A program made the translations under genes and the position numbers. From Vibrio sp. Y2-5 (GTDB lineage Bacteria; Pseudomonadota; Gammaproteobacteria; Enterobacterales; Vibrionaceae), in NCBI RefSeq assembly GCF_014596725.1, contig NZ_JACVEG010000001.1, positions 992,001-1,056,000 of the forward strand: a stretch of DNA of 64,000 bases, given 5' to 3'. This document shows positions 51,835 to 61,750 of the stretch, one piece after another; position 1 is the stretch's first letter, and every line of letters starts with the position of its first letter. The notes under the pieces are model-generated. The model searched no databases. It worked only from the letters and a program-made list of their open reading frames with translations, and was not told the origin of the DNA.

Positions 51835-53715
51835 ATGAGTGCTAAGATTCGGTTTCTCAGTTTTACTGGTGGACTATTATCTACCGTTATAGTTTTAATC
51901 ACGCTAGTAAGCTTTTACAACTTCAAGTCTTCATCGGTGTCTGGTTATACCAATCAATTGCAAACACAGGCACAACTGATTTTGGAATCCGTAGACCAAA
52001 AGATTCAACGTTATTTTGATAGCCTAAACTTAATGAGTGATATGCTAGCTATTGATGCTCAGGGGAATATCGATGTCGAAAAAGTAACAGGTAAACTAAC
52101 GCATATGATGGAGAATCTAAATATAGTCTCTGCTTATGTTGGGTTGGAGAGCGGTGTTACTTACTTACCTTCTGGTGAAATAAAAAACTTTAACGCCAAA
52201 AAACTTAATCGAGAATGGTACACGCGTATATTTTCCGGAGAAAAGGAAATTATTACAACTCCGTTCACCAGTTCATCCGGTGATCTTGTTATGGCCTTGG
52301 CTGTTCCTGTCACTAGACAAGGAAAAGTTGTAGCAACACTTAACTTGAATATTCCGATCAATTCGATAACGCACTACATTGAGAGTCTTTCTGAATCAAA
52401 TCAAATCTTTACCGCTCGCGAAGATGGTTTCTTGCTAAGTGCCATCTATCCTGATTTCATCGGCAAAAACCTATACGAAAAGCGTCCATCCTATAGTGCT
52501 TATCGTGATAGACCTGGCGTCGGTCACTATTATAACTCTAATGGTAAAACCTATTTTGTTATCAATGCAAAAGCAAAAACAACTGGTTGGACAGTATGGG
52601 CTTGGGATACAAAAGAAAATATTGAATCAGCCTCGAGACATAATCTCTTCCAAAGTATCGGTCTATCAATAGTACTTATAACAACAACACTCGTGGCGCT
52701 GTACTTCTTAATCACTAAACTCATGTATGTTCCTATCGGCGGAGAACCGAAGCAGATAGAGCGTATGGTACAGCAGGTCTCGGAAGGCGATTTAACGATA
52801 TCCAACACCAACTACCAGAATACGACGGGTATTTTGGCCGCTACGTTATCAATGGTGGCAAATTTCCGTAATATCATTAAGCAGATAAACAGCGCCACTG
52901 ACCATTTAGGTGACGCTTCACAGAGAATATCGGATGTAGCAACAACCGTTAATCAAAGTTCAGAAAATCAGATGGAACAGCTTGAACAATCAGCAACAGC
53001 AATGAATGAAATGTCTATTACTGTATGTGAGGTTGCGAGAAATGCTCAAGATGCGTCAGTGGCTGCTGAGCAGGCATATTCACACTCATTACAAGGCATG
53101 AACGTTGTCAATGACATGAACAACAGCATTAACAATTTAGTTCAGGGGATCGAGAATGTTGTTGAGGTTAACTGTAAACTGGAGGCCGAAACACAAAGTA
53201 TTGACGGCATTTTAGAAGTCATTGATGGTATCTCAGAACAAACTAACCTGTTAGCACTAAATGCAGCGATTGAAGCAGCAAGAGCGGGCGAGTATGGACG
53301 TGGTTTTGCTGTGGTAGCAGATGAGGTGCGTAGCTTAGCTAACCGCACTAAGGAGAGTACCAGCGAAATCCAGACAATGATTTCCCACTTGCAAATTGAG
53401 GCTAAACGTTCTGTAAAACTCATGCAAGCCAATATGGCAGATGCTTTGACGACGTCAGAAAAATCTGGTGCTGCTAACGACGCGTTGGTGTCTATACAAA
53501 CCTCTGTATCCGCTATTCAAAATATGAACGAGCAAATAGCGACTGCAGCTGAACAGCAAACGCTCGTAGCAACAGAGATTAATTCCAATATTACAGCAAT
53601 CAGCGAGTTGGCTAAGTCTACCTTTGAAAGTTCCAACAGTAATATGGCTATGGCCAACGAGTTAACTGATATTGCTGAATCGTTGAACAAATCAGTAGAT
53701 CTGTTTAAGTTATAG
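51835..53715 (+). CDS. Methyl-accepting chemotaxis protein with dCache-type sensor
   Basis: This 626-residue chemoreceptor has a first span at 7-27 and a periplasmic double-Cache-like domain at about 35-275, including [21 protein letters not shown] and [18 protein letters not shown] second span lies at 280-302. A HAMP-like linker is followed by the signalling domain with tip [21 protein letters not shown] and [17 protein letters not shown]. The WYxxA-like sensor motif hints at amino acid or carboxylate ligands but is not decisive. GGAGAG precedes the ATG. It stands alone, 627 bases after the fdh operon. Confidence 0.88.
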   Translation: MSAKIRFLSFTGGLLSTVIVLITLVSFYNFKSSSVSGYTNQLQTQAQLILESVDQKIQRYFDSLNLMSDMLAIDAQGNIDVEKVTGKLTHMMENLNIVSAYVGLESGVTYLPSGEIKNFNAKKLNREWYTRIFSGEKEIITTPFTSSSGDLVMALAVPVTRQGKVVATLNLNIPINSITHYIESLSESNQIFTAREDGFLLSAIYPDFIGKNLYEKRPSYSAYRDRPGVGHYYNSNGKTYFVINAKAKTTGWTVWAWDTKENIESASRHNLFQSIGLSIVLITTTLVALYFLITKLMYVPIGGEPKQIERMVQQVSEGDLTISNTNYQNTTGILAATLSMVANFRNIIKQINSATDHLGDASQRISDVATTVNQSSENQMEQLEQSATAMNEMSITVCEVARNAQDASVAAEQAYSHSLQGMNVVNDMNNSINNLVQGIENVVEVNCKLEAETQSIDGILEVIDGISEQTNLLALNAAIEAARAGEYGRGFAVVADEVRSLANRTKESTSEIQTMISHLQIEAKRSVKLMQANMADALTTSEKSGAANDALVSIQTSVSAIQNMNEQIATAAEQQTLVATEINSNITAISELAKSTFESSNSNMAMANELTDIAESLNKSVDLFKL

Positions 53716-53804
53716 GGGGATTGGGCCTTAGCCTTTTTAGCAATTAAGGCCCATTGAATTTGAGCAGAAACCGTCCTGATTCTCGTTGAAAATTTCTACA
53801 AAAC

Positions 53805-53834
53805 CCACCCATATTAGTTGTGGGTGGATTTTTG
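53805..53834 (+). terminator. Terminator after the chemoreceptor gene
   Basis: A 7-bp stem, CCACCCA / TGGGTGG, followed by ATTTTT, 90 bases after the stop codon. An earlier hairpin at 53723-53752 lacks a T-run. Confidence 0.7.
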
Positions 53835-53847
53835 TACAATAATAGTG

Positions 53848-53883
53848 CGCACCATAATGGTTCATTTGTACCAATGTGGTGCT
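53848..53883 (+). promoter_or_regulatory. Two tandem NtrC-like enhancer sites for amtB
   Basis: CGCACCATAATGGTTCA (53848-53864) and TGTACCAATGTGGTGCT (53867-53883) each match the NtrC site TGCACCA-N3-TGGTGCA at 12 of its 14 specified bases. Their centres are 19 bases apart. They lie about 145-165 bases before the predicted sigma-54 start site. Confidence 0.72.
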
Positions 53884-53991
53884 ATTTATTGCTCCTACAT
53901 CTTTCCTTTCTCAGTTCTCTATTCCTTATCAAAATTGATAATTTATTAATATTCAAAAGGTTAACTTTTTAATTATTGATTTTATTAATAT

Positions 53992-54007
53992 TGGAATACA
54001 TCTTGCT
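53992..54007 (+). promoter_or_regulatory. Sigma-54 promoter of amtB
   Basis: TGGAATA-CATC-TTGCT has the invariant GG and GC with exact spacing. The predicted transcription start is near 54019, about 90 bases before the amtB ATG. Confidence 0.68.
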
Positions 54008-54061
54008 CATGCAGGGCATAAACATAATAAATTCACCATCATTGTGAATTGCAAAACATTT

Positions 54062-54088
54062 AGCACCTAGTTGGTGCGATTTTTATTC
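54062..54088 (+). promoter_or_regulatory. Hairpin in the amtB leader (attenuator-like or third NtrC-like site)
   Basis: GCACC-TAGTT-GGTGC followed by GATTTTTATT can form a short terminator-like hairpin in the predicted leader. The same bases (AGCACCTAGTTGGTGCG) also fit the NtrC palindrome. It lies 30 bases before the ATG. Confidence 0.4.
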
Positions 54089-54107
54089 TGCATGGAGTGT
54101 AACGAGA

Positions 54108-55328
54108 ATGACTCAAACCGAAAGTCAGGTTTATGGAGCTGTACAAGCCCTGACCCAAAGTTCAGATACTTTATTTTTGCTGCTTGGCGCCATCATGGTG
54201 TTTTTAATGCATTCTGGGTTCGCATTTTTGGAAGTAGGGACGGTTCGTAAGAAAAACCAAGTTAACGCATTAGTAAAAATTCTAGCGGACTTTGGTGTAT
54301 CAACTATCGCTTATTTCTTTATTGGTTACTGGATTGCTTACGGCGCTAACTTTTTTGCTGACGCAGAAACATTAGCTCAAGGTAATGGTTACGAGTTGGT
54401 AAAGTTCTTTTTCCTTCTTACTTTTGCGGCAGCTATTCCAGCAATTGTATCGGGTGGTATCGCTGAACGCGCGCGCTTTTATCCAGTTCTTATTGCAACG
54501 TTTTTTACTGTCGGTCTCGTTTATCCTTTCTTTGAAGGGATCATCTGGAACGGAAATTATGGCATTCAAGAAGCTTTCGAAAACCGTTTTGGTGCAGGTT
54601 TCCACGATTTCGCCGGTTCTGTTGTAGTACACAGTGTCGGTGGCTGGATTGCACTCGTTGCGGTTTACTTTTTAGGTATGCGTAAAGGTCGTATTCGCGC
54701 TGGTAAGCATACTAACTTTGCACCTTCAAACATTCCATTTTTAGCCTTAGGTGCCTGGATTTTATGTGTTGGTTGGTTTGGGTTTAACGTTATGTCTGCG
54801 CAAGCAATGGCAGGGATTAGCGGCCTAGTTGCGATGAACTCATTGATGGCAATGGTAGGGGGTATCCTAGCTTCGCTTGTGGTTGGCAAAAATGACCCAG
54901 GCTTCATTCATAATGGACCTTTAGCAGGTCTCGTCGCTGTATGTGCAGGCTCTGATATCATGCACCCGCTTGGTGCATTGATCACAGGTGTTGTCGCTGG
55001 TGCACTATTCGTATGGCTATTCACACAACTGCAAAACAAAACCAAAATTGATGATGTGCTAGGTGTTTGGCCTTTACATGGTGTGTGTGGTGCTTGGGGT
55101 GGTATCGCTGCTGGTATTTTCGGTCAAACGGCTCTAGGTGGCTTAGGTGGCGTAAGTTTAACCGTTCAAGTGATTGGTACTCTGATGGGTATTGCTGTTG
55201 CTCTCGTTGGCGCATTCGTGGTGTATGGAGCGCTAAACGCTTTAACTGGCTTGCGTTTATCGGAAGAGGAAGAATTTATTGGTGCTGACTTAGCTGTACA
55301 CAAGATTTCCTCTGTGAACGAAGAATAG
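54108..55328 (+). CDS. amtB: Ammonium transporter AmtB
   Basis: This 406-residue membrane protein has 11 predicted spans and the Amt family landmarks: MHSGFAFLEVGTVRKKN near the start and the ammonium-channel signature DFAGSVVVHSVGGWIALV (conserved His of the twin-His pore). The second pore His is in GVWPLHGVCGAWGGIAAG. It conducts ammonium into the cell under nitrogen limitation. The upstream sigma-54 promoter and NtrC sites fit this. Unlike many proteobacterial amtB genes, no glnK precedes it. A terminator follows. Confidence 0.93.
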   Translation: MTQTESQVYGAVQALTQSSDTLFLLLGAIMVFLMHSGFAFLEVGTVRKKNQVNALVKILADFGVSTIAYFFIGYWIAYGANFFADAETLAQGNGYELVKFFFLLTFAAAIPAIVSGGIAERARFYPVLIATFFTVGLVYPFFEGIIWNGNYGIQEAFENRFGAGFHDFAGSVVVHSVGGWIALVAVYFLGMRKGRIRAGKHTNFAPSNIPFLALGAWILCVGWFGFNVMSAQAMAGISGLVAMNSLMAMVGGILASLVVGKNDPGFIHNGPLAGLVAVCAGSDIMHPLGALITGVVAGALFVWLFTQLQNKTKIDDVLGVWPLHGVCGAWGGIAAGIFGQTALGGLGGVSLTVQVIGTLMGIAVALVGAFVVYGALNALTGLRLSEEEEFIGADLAVHKISSVNEE

Positions 55329-55360
55329 CATTTCGCTTTGTTTTAGTATTCGAGCATTTA

Positions 55361-55395
55361 ATAAGAGCAGGCCAATGGTCTGCTCTTATCTTTTC
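55361..55395 (+). terminator. Terminator of amtB
   Basis: A 10-bp stem, ATAAGAGCAG / CTGCTCTTAT, with a 9-base loop and CTTTTC tail. Confidence 0.83.
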
Positions 55396-55513
55396 TGAAT
55401 CACATAACAACTAATTAGTACTAAAATTAAGACTATTGTCTAACGGCGAAAACTACAGTTGAGTTGGCTTCAGTGCTAATCTAGCTCAAAGCTATTCAGT
55501 ATAAGGATGTCGT

Positions 55514-56257
55514 ATGAAATTTCCGTATCGCAATGTTGTTGTGCTCACTGGAGCTGGAATCTCTGCGGAATCGGGTATTCAGACCTTTCGTGCTCAAGAT
55601 GGGCTTTGGGAAAATCATCGAATCGAAGATGTTGCTACACCGGAAGGTTTTGCTAAAGATCCAGATTTAGTTCAGGACTTTTATAACCAACGTCGCCGCA
55701 AGTTACAGTCTGATGCCATTAATCCTAATGCAGCGCATATTGCTTTGGGTAAGCTTGAAAAAGAGCTTGATGGCAAAGTCACCATTATCACTCAGAACAT
55801 TGACAATTTGCATGAACGCGGCGGAAGCCAAAACATCATTCATATGCACGGCGAACTGCTAAAAGCGCGTTGTAGCGTGTCTAATCAAACCATAGAGCAG
55901 AAAGGGGATTTGTTGACTGGCGACTTGTGCCATTGTTGTCAAATACCTGCGCAGATGCGTCCTCATATTGTTTGGTTTGGCGAAATGCCCCTGAGAATGG
56001 GAGACATCTACTCAGCGCTTGAAGAAGCAGACTTGTTCATTTCAATTGGTACTTCTGGAGTGGTTTACCCTGCAGCAGGTTTTGTACATGATGCAAAAAT
56101 GCACGGTGCACACACGATTGAGATAAATTTGGAGCCGAGTGCGGTGGAAAGTGAGTTTGCTGAAAAACGTTATGGTAAAGCGAGTATAGAAGTTCCTCGT
56201 CTAGTCGAAGAAATTCTGGAACTTCAACAACCTGATTTCAAAGTCGGCAACCATTAG
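55514..56257 (+). CDS. cobB: NAD-dependent protein deacylase CobB (SIR2 family)
   Basis: This 247-residue sirtuin has [20 protein letters not shown] (NAD loop), [13 protein letters not shown], the catalytic His in [11 protein letters not shown], a zinc module with Cys residues including LCHCCQ, and [12 protein letters not shown]. The A-x-x-x-Y-x-x-R desuccinylase signature of class III sirtuins is not intact in this stretch as I read it ([10 protein letters not shown] in its place). Deacetylation is therefore the safe call. It removes acyl groups from lysines, for example on acetyl-CoA synthetase. AAGGAT lies before the ATG. Confidence 0.88.
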   Translation: MKFPYRNVVVLTGAGISAESGIQTFRAQDGLWENHRIEDVATPEGFAKDPDLVQDFYNQRRRKLQSDAINPNAAHIALGKLEKELDGKVTIITQNIDNLHERGGSQNIIHMHGELLKARCSVSNQTIEQKGDLLTGDLCHCCQIPAQMRPHIVWFGEMPLRMGDIYSALEEADLFISIGTSGVVYPAAGFVHDAKMHGAHTIEINLEPSAVESEFAEKRYGKASIEVPRLVEEILELQQPDFKVGNH

Positions 56258-56289
56258 TTCCTTTGTTATTCTTAAACTTTCTACTATAA

Positions 56290-56314
56290 CTAGCACGCCC
56301 AAGGCGCTAGTTTT
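56290..56314 (+). terminator. Possible terminator of cobB
   Basis: CTAGC-ac-GCC / GGC-GCTAG forms a bulged 8-bp stem followed by TTTTA, 33 bases after the cobB stop. Confidence 0.5.
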
Positions 56315-56323
56315 AGCAGACAA

Positions 56324-56348
56324 AAAAAGCGGCTAAAAGCCGCTTTTT
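56324..56348. terminator. Bidirectional terminator between cobB and the second potD
   Basis: AAAAAGCGGCT / AGCCGCTTTTT, an 11-bp stem with a 3-base loop, symmetrical for the two convergent genes. Confidence 0.88.
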
Positions 56349-56365
56349 CAATACACTTCGTTCGA

Positions 56366-57403
56366 TTACATATCAACTTTAAGTTTTTGGAAGTATTCTT
56401 CGTAAAGAACGCTAGCCTCACCAACTTCGTCTTGCCATTCACCACTGTCCATAATAGCTTGCGGTGGGAAGATATTTGGATCGTTTGCAAATTCTTCAGG
56501 AAGTAACTTATATGCTGCTTTAACGGGTGTTGGGTAACCGATTTCTAGCGCAATTTTCGCTGCATTATCTGGACGAAGCAGGAAGTTGATCATTTTATGA
56601 GCTGCTTCAATGTTCGCCGCTCCAGCTGGAATTGCTAGGCTGTCCATCCAAAATATCGCGCCTTTTTCTGGCCAAATAATATCGATGTTTGCACCTTCTT
56701 CACGAGCCATATATGCAGAACCGTTCCACAGCATGCCAAGCGATACTTCGCCTGCTAAATAAGGGTTTGCTGGGAAGTCTGAATTGAATACCAATACATT
56801 TGGCATTAACTTTTTCAGCTCTTCATAGGCTGCTTCAATTTCTTTCGGGTCGGTAGTGTTAGGAGAATAGCCTAGCTTAACTAAAGCAATATGGAAGACT
56901 TCACGAGAGTCGTCCATCATCATTAGTTGTCCTTCCCATTTTGCATCCCATAAATCGCCCCAATTATGGATGGTTGATTTATCCAGCATATCAGTGTTAA
57001 TGCCGATACCTGTTGCGCCCCAAATGTAAGGGATTGAATAGCTGTTGTTTGGATCAAAAGGTTTATTTAAGTAGTTAGGATCCAAACCTGCAAAATTAGA
57101 AAGCTTAGACTTATCAATTTCTAGAAGCATACCTTCCTTACGCATTTTAGAAACAAAATACGTTGAAGGGACAACTAAGTCGTAGCCTGAACCTTGTGTT
57201 TTAAGCTTAGCGTACATACTCTCGTTAGATTCGTATGTAGAGTAGATGACTTTAATACCTGTTTCCTTGGTAAAGTCTTCTAGAACTTCGTTTGGAATAT
57301 ATTCTGACCAGTTATAGAAATAAAGTTCTTGGTCAGTAGCCATTGCATTGGTAGTGAATAGAGTCGCGGCAAATAGAGCGCCAGCATACAGTTTACTTTT
57401 CAT
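56366..57403 (-). CDS. potD: Spermidine/putrescine-binding protein PotD, second copy
   Basis: This 345-residue periplasmic binding protein has a 22-residue signal (ending NAMA). PotD core motifs are present: LYFYNWSEYIPNEVLEDF, IKVIYSTYESNESMYAKLK, YDLVVPSTYFVSKM and PDNAAKIALEIGYPTPV. It is a paralogue of the adjacent PotD (57526), sharing whole segments, but has W-SEYI where the other has WGPYI and differs at positions near the ligand pocket (YIWGATGIGIN versus HVVAITGLAVN). A strong terminator precedes it, so it needs its own promoter in 57404-57477. Likely specialised for a different polyamine. Confidence 0.9.
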   Translation of the reverse strand: MKSKLYAGALFAATLFTTNAMATDQELYFYNWSEYIPNEVLEDFTKETGIKVIYSTYESNESMYAKLKTQGSGYDLVVPSTYFVSKMRKEGMLLEIDKSKLSNFAGLDPNYLNKPFDPNNSYSIPYIWGATGIGINTDMLDKSTIHNWGDLWDAKWEGQLMMMDDSREVFHIALVKLGYSPNTTDPKEIEAAYEELKKLMPNVLVFNSDFPANPYLAGEVSLGMLWNGSAYMAREEGANIDIIWPEKGAIFWMDSLAIPAGAANIEAAHKMINFLLRPDNAAKIALEIGYPTPVKAAYKLLPEEFANDPNIFPPQAIMDSGEWQDEVGEASVLYEEYFQKLKVDM

Positions 57404-57477
57404 TACTTTTCCATGTTTTGTGCAAGAGCCTACCTAGGCAAACGCGTGATCAAATAGAAAAAGTAGTATAACAGCTC

Positions 57478-57512
57478 GAAAAAAAATAGGCAGCCAAAGC
57501 TGCCTATTTAAT
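57478..57512 (-). terminator. Terminator between the two potD genes
   Basis: AAATAGGCAGC / GCTGCCTATTT, an 11-bp perfect stem with loop CAAA. On the minus strand it is followed by a run of Ts. It closes potABCD ahead of the second potD. Confidence 0.88.
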
Positions 57513-57525
57513 TCTTTTTATAGGG

Positions 57526-58557
57526 TTATTGACCCGCTTTAAGCTTCATGAAGTAGTCTTCATATTTCACTGTTTTGTCGCCAACAGCAGCTTGCCATTC
57601 CACACGATCAAGATCTTCTTGAGAAGGGAACAGTGGTGCTACGTCTTTGAATTTTTCATTCGATTGAGCAACAGCTGTTAGGTAACCAGTGTCGTTAGAG
57701 ATTTGCTCAGCGATTTCTGGACGTAGTAGGAAGTCGATCATCTTATGAGCTGCATCGATGTGTTTTGCACCTGATGCAATAGCAAAGTTGTCAACCCAAC
57801 CGATACCACCTTCTTTAGGGAACACAAGTTTAAGTGGTAGGCCTTCTTTTTGTGCAGCTGCCGCAGAACCGTTCCAAAGCATACCTAGACCAACTTCACC
57901 AGCTAGGTAAGGGTCAGCAGGGTTGTCTGAGTTAAACACCAATACGTTTGGCATTAATTTTTGTAGCTCAGCATATGCTTCGTCGATTTGTTTTTCGTCA
58001 GTGGTGTTGCCTGAATAACCCAATTTACGTAATGCGATGTGGAATACTTCACGAGTATCGTCCATCAGCATTAGTTGACCTTTAAGCTCTGGTTTCCATA
58101 GGTCGCCCCAGCTTTGGAAGTCGTTTGGATCATACATGTCTGTGTTTACCGCAAGACCAGTAATAGCCACAACGTGTGGGATAGAGTAGTCGTTATTTGG
58201 ATCGAAAGGTTTGTTTAGATAGTTAGTATCCAAATTTTTGAAGTTGGTAAGTTTTGACTTATCAATCTTCTGAATCATGCCTTCGTCGCGCATTTTAGAT
58301 ACGAAGTAAGTTGAAGGAACAACAAGGTCGTAACCTTCGTTGTGAGTCTTCAGCTTCGCATATAGAGTTTCATTCGACTCGTAAGTTGAATAGATTACTT
58401 TGATACCGGTTTCCGCAGTAAACTGCTCTAGGATACCGCTGTTAATGTACGGTCCCCAGTTCATGAATACCAGTTCTTTATCCTCTGCTACTGCTTGCGC
58501 AGATAACAGTGAAAGCGCACATGCACTACCAGCTAATAAAGTAGCCCATTTTTTCAT
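57526..58557 (-). CDS. potD: Spermidine/putrescine-binding protein PotD, first copy
   Basis: This 343-residue periplasmic protein has a 24-residue signal (ending AVA), then ELVFMNWGPYINSGILEQF, IKVIYSTYESNETLYAKLK and a C-terminal EDYFMKLKAGQ. It is the cognate binding protein of the PotABC importer directly upstream. The ATG at 58557 is chosen (GGAG upstream) over a TTG five codons earlier. The 105-base gap to potC contains two strong hairpins without U-runs, which may stabilise or process the mRNA so that the binding protein is made in excess. Confidence 0.92.
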   Translation of the reverse strand: MKKWATLLAGSACALSLLSAQAVAEDKELVFMNWGPYINSGILEQFTAETGIKVIYSTYESNETLYAKLKTHNEGYDLVVPSTYFVSKMRDEGMIQKIDKSKLTNFKNLDTNYLNKPFDPNNDYSIPHVVAITGLAVNTDMYDPNDFQSWGDLWKPELKGQLMLMDDTREVFHIALRKLGYSGNTTDEKQIDEAYAELQKLMPNVLVFNSDNPADPYLAGEVGLGMLWNGSAAAAQKEGLPLKLVFPKEGGIGWVDNFAIASGAKHIDAAHKMIDFLLRPEIAEQISNDTGYLTAVAQSNEKFKDVAPLFPSQEDLDRVEWQAAVGDKTVKYEDYFMKLKAGQ

Positions 58558-58606
58558 TGACGTTAGCTCCAAACCAAACGTTGCCCCAAGGGCATTTTTA
58601 AAGGAT

Positions 58607-58661
58607 AACGGAATAACATGTGCTATTCCGTTTCGAATTTCAGTTAGTCAATTAACTGAAA
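58607..58661 (-). repeat. Two perfect hairpins in the potC-potD gap
   Basis: TTTCAGTTA-N6-TAACTGAAA (58638-58661) and AACGGAATA-N8-TATTCCGTT (58607-58632) are each perfect 9-bp inverted repeats. Neither is followed by a U-run in the direction of transcription. They look like mRNA-stabilising or processing structures rather than terminators. Confidence 0.7.
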
Positions 58662-58662
58662 A

Positions 58663-59433
58663 TTATTTCACTTTCTCTTTTGCCAGCAGTTGTGAAGTCA
58701 CAACAAGTACCAGCGAAACAACCAACATTACGGTTGCCAGTGCGTTCACTTCCGGTGAGATACCTACTTTAACCATTGAGTAGATCTTCAATGGCAGAAT
58801 TTCGTATGTCGGACCTGTCACGAACGAACTGATAATTACGTCATCCAGAGATAGGGTAAAGCTTAATAACCAACCAGCTGCGACCGCAGGTTTAGCAAGA
58901 GGTAGAATGATTTTCTTCAATATTACCCATTCACTCGCACCCAAATCTTTTGCTGCTTCTAACATTTTTACATCGAAGCCATTAAGACGACTGAACACAG
59001 TCACAACAACAAATGGCAGACAGAACGTAATATGAGCGATGAGTAGCGTCAAAAAGCCAAGCTTCGCGCCTAACACTAAGAATAGTGCAAGCAGCGAAAT
59101 TGCCATAACGATGTCAGGAGACATCATCACAACAAACAACATACCATTAACCATGTTCTTTCCACGGAACTGGTAACGAAATAGGGCAACAGCCGTCAAA
59201 CTACCAATGATAGTGGCTGCAGTCGCAGAAAAAACAGCAACGCTAATAGAGTGCCATGCCGCTTGCATTAAGCTGTCATTGTTCACTAAAGCGTGGTACC
59301 ACTTGGTGGTGAAGCCACCCCATTTAATACCGAATTTGTTCGCATTAAATGAGTTTGCAATTAACACAATGATTGGTAAGTACAAAAACAAGTACACTAA
59401 GCTCATAAAGCTAAATCTAACAACTCTTCCCAT
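58663..59433 (-). CDS. potC: Spermidine/putrescine ABC transporter permease PotC
   Basis: This 256-residue inner-membrane permease has six spans and the EAA-type loop EAAKDLGASEWVILKKIILPL (residues about 155-175). It begins VRFSFMSLVYLFLYLPIIVLIANSFN as in E. coli PotC. Its start overlaps the potB stop by one base (TAATG), so translation is coupled. It forms the transport channel with PotB. Confidence 0.93.
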   Translation of the reverse strand: MGRVVRFSFMSLVYLFLYLPIIVLIANSFNANKFGIKWGGFTTKWYHALVNNDSLMQAAWHSISVAVFSATAATIIGSLTAVALFRYQFRGKNMVNGMLFVVMMSPDIVMAISLLALFLVLGAKLGFLTLLIAHITFCLPFVVVTVFSRLNGFDVKMLEAAKDLGASEWVILKKIILPLAKPAVAAGWLLSFTLSLDDVIISSFVTGPTYEILPLKIYSMVKVGISPEVNALATVMLVVSLVLVVTSQLLAKEKVK

Positions 59434-60293
59434 TAGTCTAGCTCCACTTTCTTATTCAACAATTTGCCAGCACGGTAATATGCGTAAAGCATGACCGCCA
59501 TTGCGATGGTCAATGCAATACTTGTTGCTGCACCAAAAGGCCAGTCGCGTGCGTTCAATACTTGGCTCTTTATCACGTTACCAATTAGCAAGTTTTTCGC
59601 GCCACCAAGTAAATCTGAAATGTAGAACATTCCTAGGGCGGGCAGAAGAACAAGCAAACAACCGCCGATAATGCCTGGCATAGTCAGAGGCAAAATAACC
59701 TTGGTTAACGTTTGGAACTTATTCGCACCAAGATCACGAGCGGCTTCAATATATGTGTCATCCAATTTTTCGATCGCTGAATAAAGCGGAAGAATCATGA
59801 ATGGCAATAAGATGTACACCAAACCAATCATTACTGCTGTTTCTGTATACATAAGACGCAGCGGAGCATCGATAAGGCCGATGCCCAACAGTGCCTTATT
59901 CAAAATACCCTGTGTGCCTAGAACAATCTTCAAGCCGTATGTACGAATTAATGAGTTTGTCCAAAACGGAACTATAACCAAAAACAGCATAATCGGACGC
60001 CATTTCTCAGGCATCTTAGCGACGATATAAGCAAACGGATAACCGAAAATTAAACACAAAATAGTTGCTACGATCGCCATATAGAAAGAATGAAGCATTA
60101 CTTTCCCATATAGCGGATCTAACAATCTTAAGTAGTTATCGAAGGTAAACGTCATCTCAATCAGATTCGCTTCGTCACGAGTTAGAAAACTCGTTCCGAT
60201 AATCATCAGGTTAGGAATCAGAACAAAAAGTACTAACCAGCCAACAATTAAACTGATGATTGAAGTCTGAAGATTAAGCTTCTTGCTCATCAT
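59433..60293 (-). CDS. potB: Spermidine/putrescine ABC transporter permease PotB
   Basis: This 286-residue permease has six spans and the EAA loop [21 protein letters not shown] (near residues 185-205). Segments [19 protein letters not shown] and [11 protein letters not shown] are typical PotB. The gene begins inside the end of potA (20-base overlap) behind GAGG; a second ATG one codon later is equally possible. Confidence 0.93.
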   Translation of the reverse strand: MMSKKLNLQTSIISLIVGWLVLFVLIPNLMIIGTSFLTRDEANLIEMTFTFDNYLRLLDPLYGKVMLHSFYMAIVATILCLIFGYPFAYIVAKMPEKWRPIMLFLVIVPFWTNSLIRTYGLKIVLGTQGILNKALLGIGLIDAPLRLMYTETAVMIGLVYILLPFMILPLYSAIEKLDDTYIEAARDLGANKFQTLTKVILPLTMPGIIGGCLLVLLPALGMFYISDLLGGAKNLLIGNVIKSQVLNARDWPFGAATSIALTIAMAVMLYAYYRAGKLLNKKVELD

Positions 60294-61389
60294 TGAGGAC
60301 TACCTCCCAGCTTTCTACCCAAGTGATAGTAACTTTTTGGCCGATAGAGTGGTCAACGTCAGGATCATCTTCGTTAAAGAATTCACTAACCATAACACTC
60401 ATGCCCGAATCCAGTTGTACTACGGATTCTAAAGTCATGCCTTTGTAGGTGCGATCTGTCACGTGACCAACGATGCCTCTGGTCTCTGACTCTTTGATCT
60501 CTTCGATGCGTAAATCTTCAGGACGAAGAAGTACTTGGAGTTTGTCACCAGCATTAACAGGTTTGTCGTAATAAACCACAGATTCAACGCCTTCGATATC
60601 AACTAGAATACGTTTTTCATCAAGACGTTTAATGGTAGACGCAGAAAAAACGTTAATTTCGCCGATAAAACGAGCAACAAATAGGTTCTTAGGCTCTTCG
60701 TAAATTTCACGTGGCGAACCATCTTGTTCGATATTACCGTCACGCATAACGATGATGCGGTCAGACATTGACAAGGCTTCTTCTTGGTCGTGAGTTACAA
60801 AAATAAAGGTGATGCCAAGTTGACGCTGTAAATGCTTAAGTTCGCTTTGCATCTGCTTACGCAATTTGTAATCAAGAGCAGAAAGAGATTCATCTAACAG
60901 AAGTACTTTTGGTTTATTCACAACTGCGCGCGCAATAGCGATACGTTGTTGTTGACCACCCGAAAGTTGGTGCGGCTTACGTTGCGCCATTTGTTCCAAA
61001 CGAACCATGCGCAATGCTTCCATTACTCGAGGTTCGATATCATTGGCAGGTACTTTTTGCATACGCAGACCAAACGCTACGTTTTCAAAAACCGTCATGT
61101 GTGGGAACAGAGCGTAACTTTGGAATACGGTATTGACGTGTCGTTGCTCAGCAGGAACTTGAGTAACGTCTTGACTATCCAGTAGAATCTGACCGCTATC
61201 AGTAGATTCAAAACCTGCTATCATTCTTAAAACGGTAGTTTTACCACACCCTGATGGGCCAAGAATGGTTAGGAATTCACCATGATTAACATCTAACTGC
61301 AAGTTTCCAATGATCTGTTTACCATCAAAACTTTTACTGATACCAGATAGTCTAACAACTGGTTTTCCTACTGAATTTGGTTTGTTCAA
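60274..61389 (-). CDS. potA: Spermidine/putrescine ABC transporter ATPase PotA
   Basis: This 371-residue ATPase has Walker [11 protein letters not shown]-loop [11 protein letters not shown], signature [14 protein letters not shown], Walker [13 protein letters not shown] and H-loop [10 protein letters not shown]. Then a TOBE-type regulatory domain follows (about 280-365). The Walker B has DESLSALD, as in other PotA proteins, rather than DEP. It starts with TTG, with GGAG 12 bases upstream. It is first in the potABCD operon. The 361 bases upstream hold its promoter, not recognisable by consensus. Confidence 0.92.
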   Translation of the reverse strand: MNKPNSVGKPVVRLSGISKSFDGKQIIGNLQLDVNHGEFLTILGPSGCGKTTVLRMIAGFESTDSGQILLDSQDVTQVPAEQRHVNTVFQSYALFPHMTVFENVAFGLRMQKVPANDIEPRVMEALRMVRLEQMAQRKPHQLSGGQQQRIAIARAVVNKPKVLLLDESLSALDYKLRKQMQSELKHLQRQLGITFIFVTHDQEEALSMSDRIIVMRDGNIEQDGSPREIYEEPKNLFVARFIGEINVFSASTIKRLDEKRILVDIEGVESVVYYDKPVNAGDKLQVLLRPEDLRIEEIKESETRGIVGHVTDRTYKGMTLESVVQLDSGMSVMVSEFFNEDDPDVDHSIGQKVTITWVESWEVVLNDEQEA

Positions 61390-61750
61390 CGTCTGTCTTT
61401 CTCCACCCTGATCCGAAGATAAGTTAACTAGAAGGTGTAAACTATCTACTTGTTGGACCTGTTAAATAAGTACAAATTAGTGGCGCATGATAATCACGAA
61501 AAAGGCGATCTCAAAGAGTTTTCTTATCTTGAAACACAAAAAGTTTTGCAGTTAAAAGCAAACTTTCATTAACATCCAGCTTGTAATAACTATCAATGCT
61601 TTCAGTTGGTTAATTATCAACCATATTAATAGGAAAGCAAGACGCAAAACGAGATTCGATTTTAGACTCGGGTGCATTTCAGTATAATGAATCAAAATTT
61701 CTGTTGTCATATTGCTAACCCAAATATGACTCGCCAACTTAGGGCATTTT
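61390..61750. other. 361-base divergent region between potA and the membrane protein gene
   Basis: No gene is visible. TATAAT at 61683-61688 is a good plus-strand -10 for the membrane protein gene, with no clear -35. On the potA side there are no boxes or operators I can name. Confidence 0.4.

Larger units (their letters stand above)
53716..54107. promoter_or_regulatory. amtB control region (392 bases)
   Basis: The region contains, in order: a hairpin GGGCCTTA/TAAGGCCC (53723-53752), a terminator (53805-53834), two NtrC-like sites, a -24/-12 promoter (53992) and a GC-rich hairpin close to the amtB start (54062). No gene is seen. Individual elements are listed separately. Confidence 0.6.
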
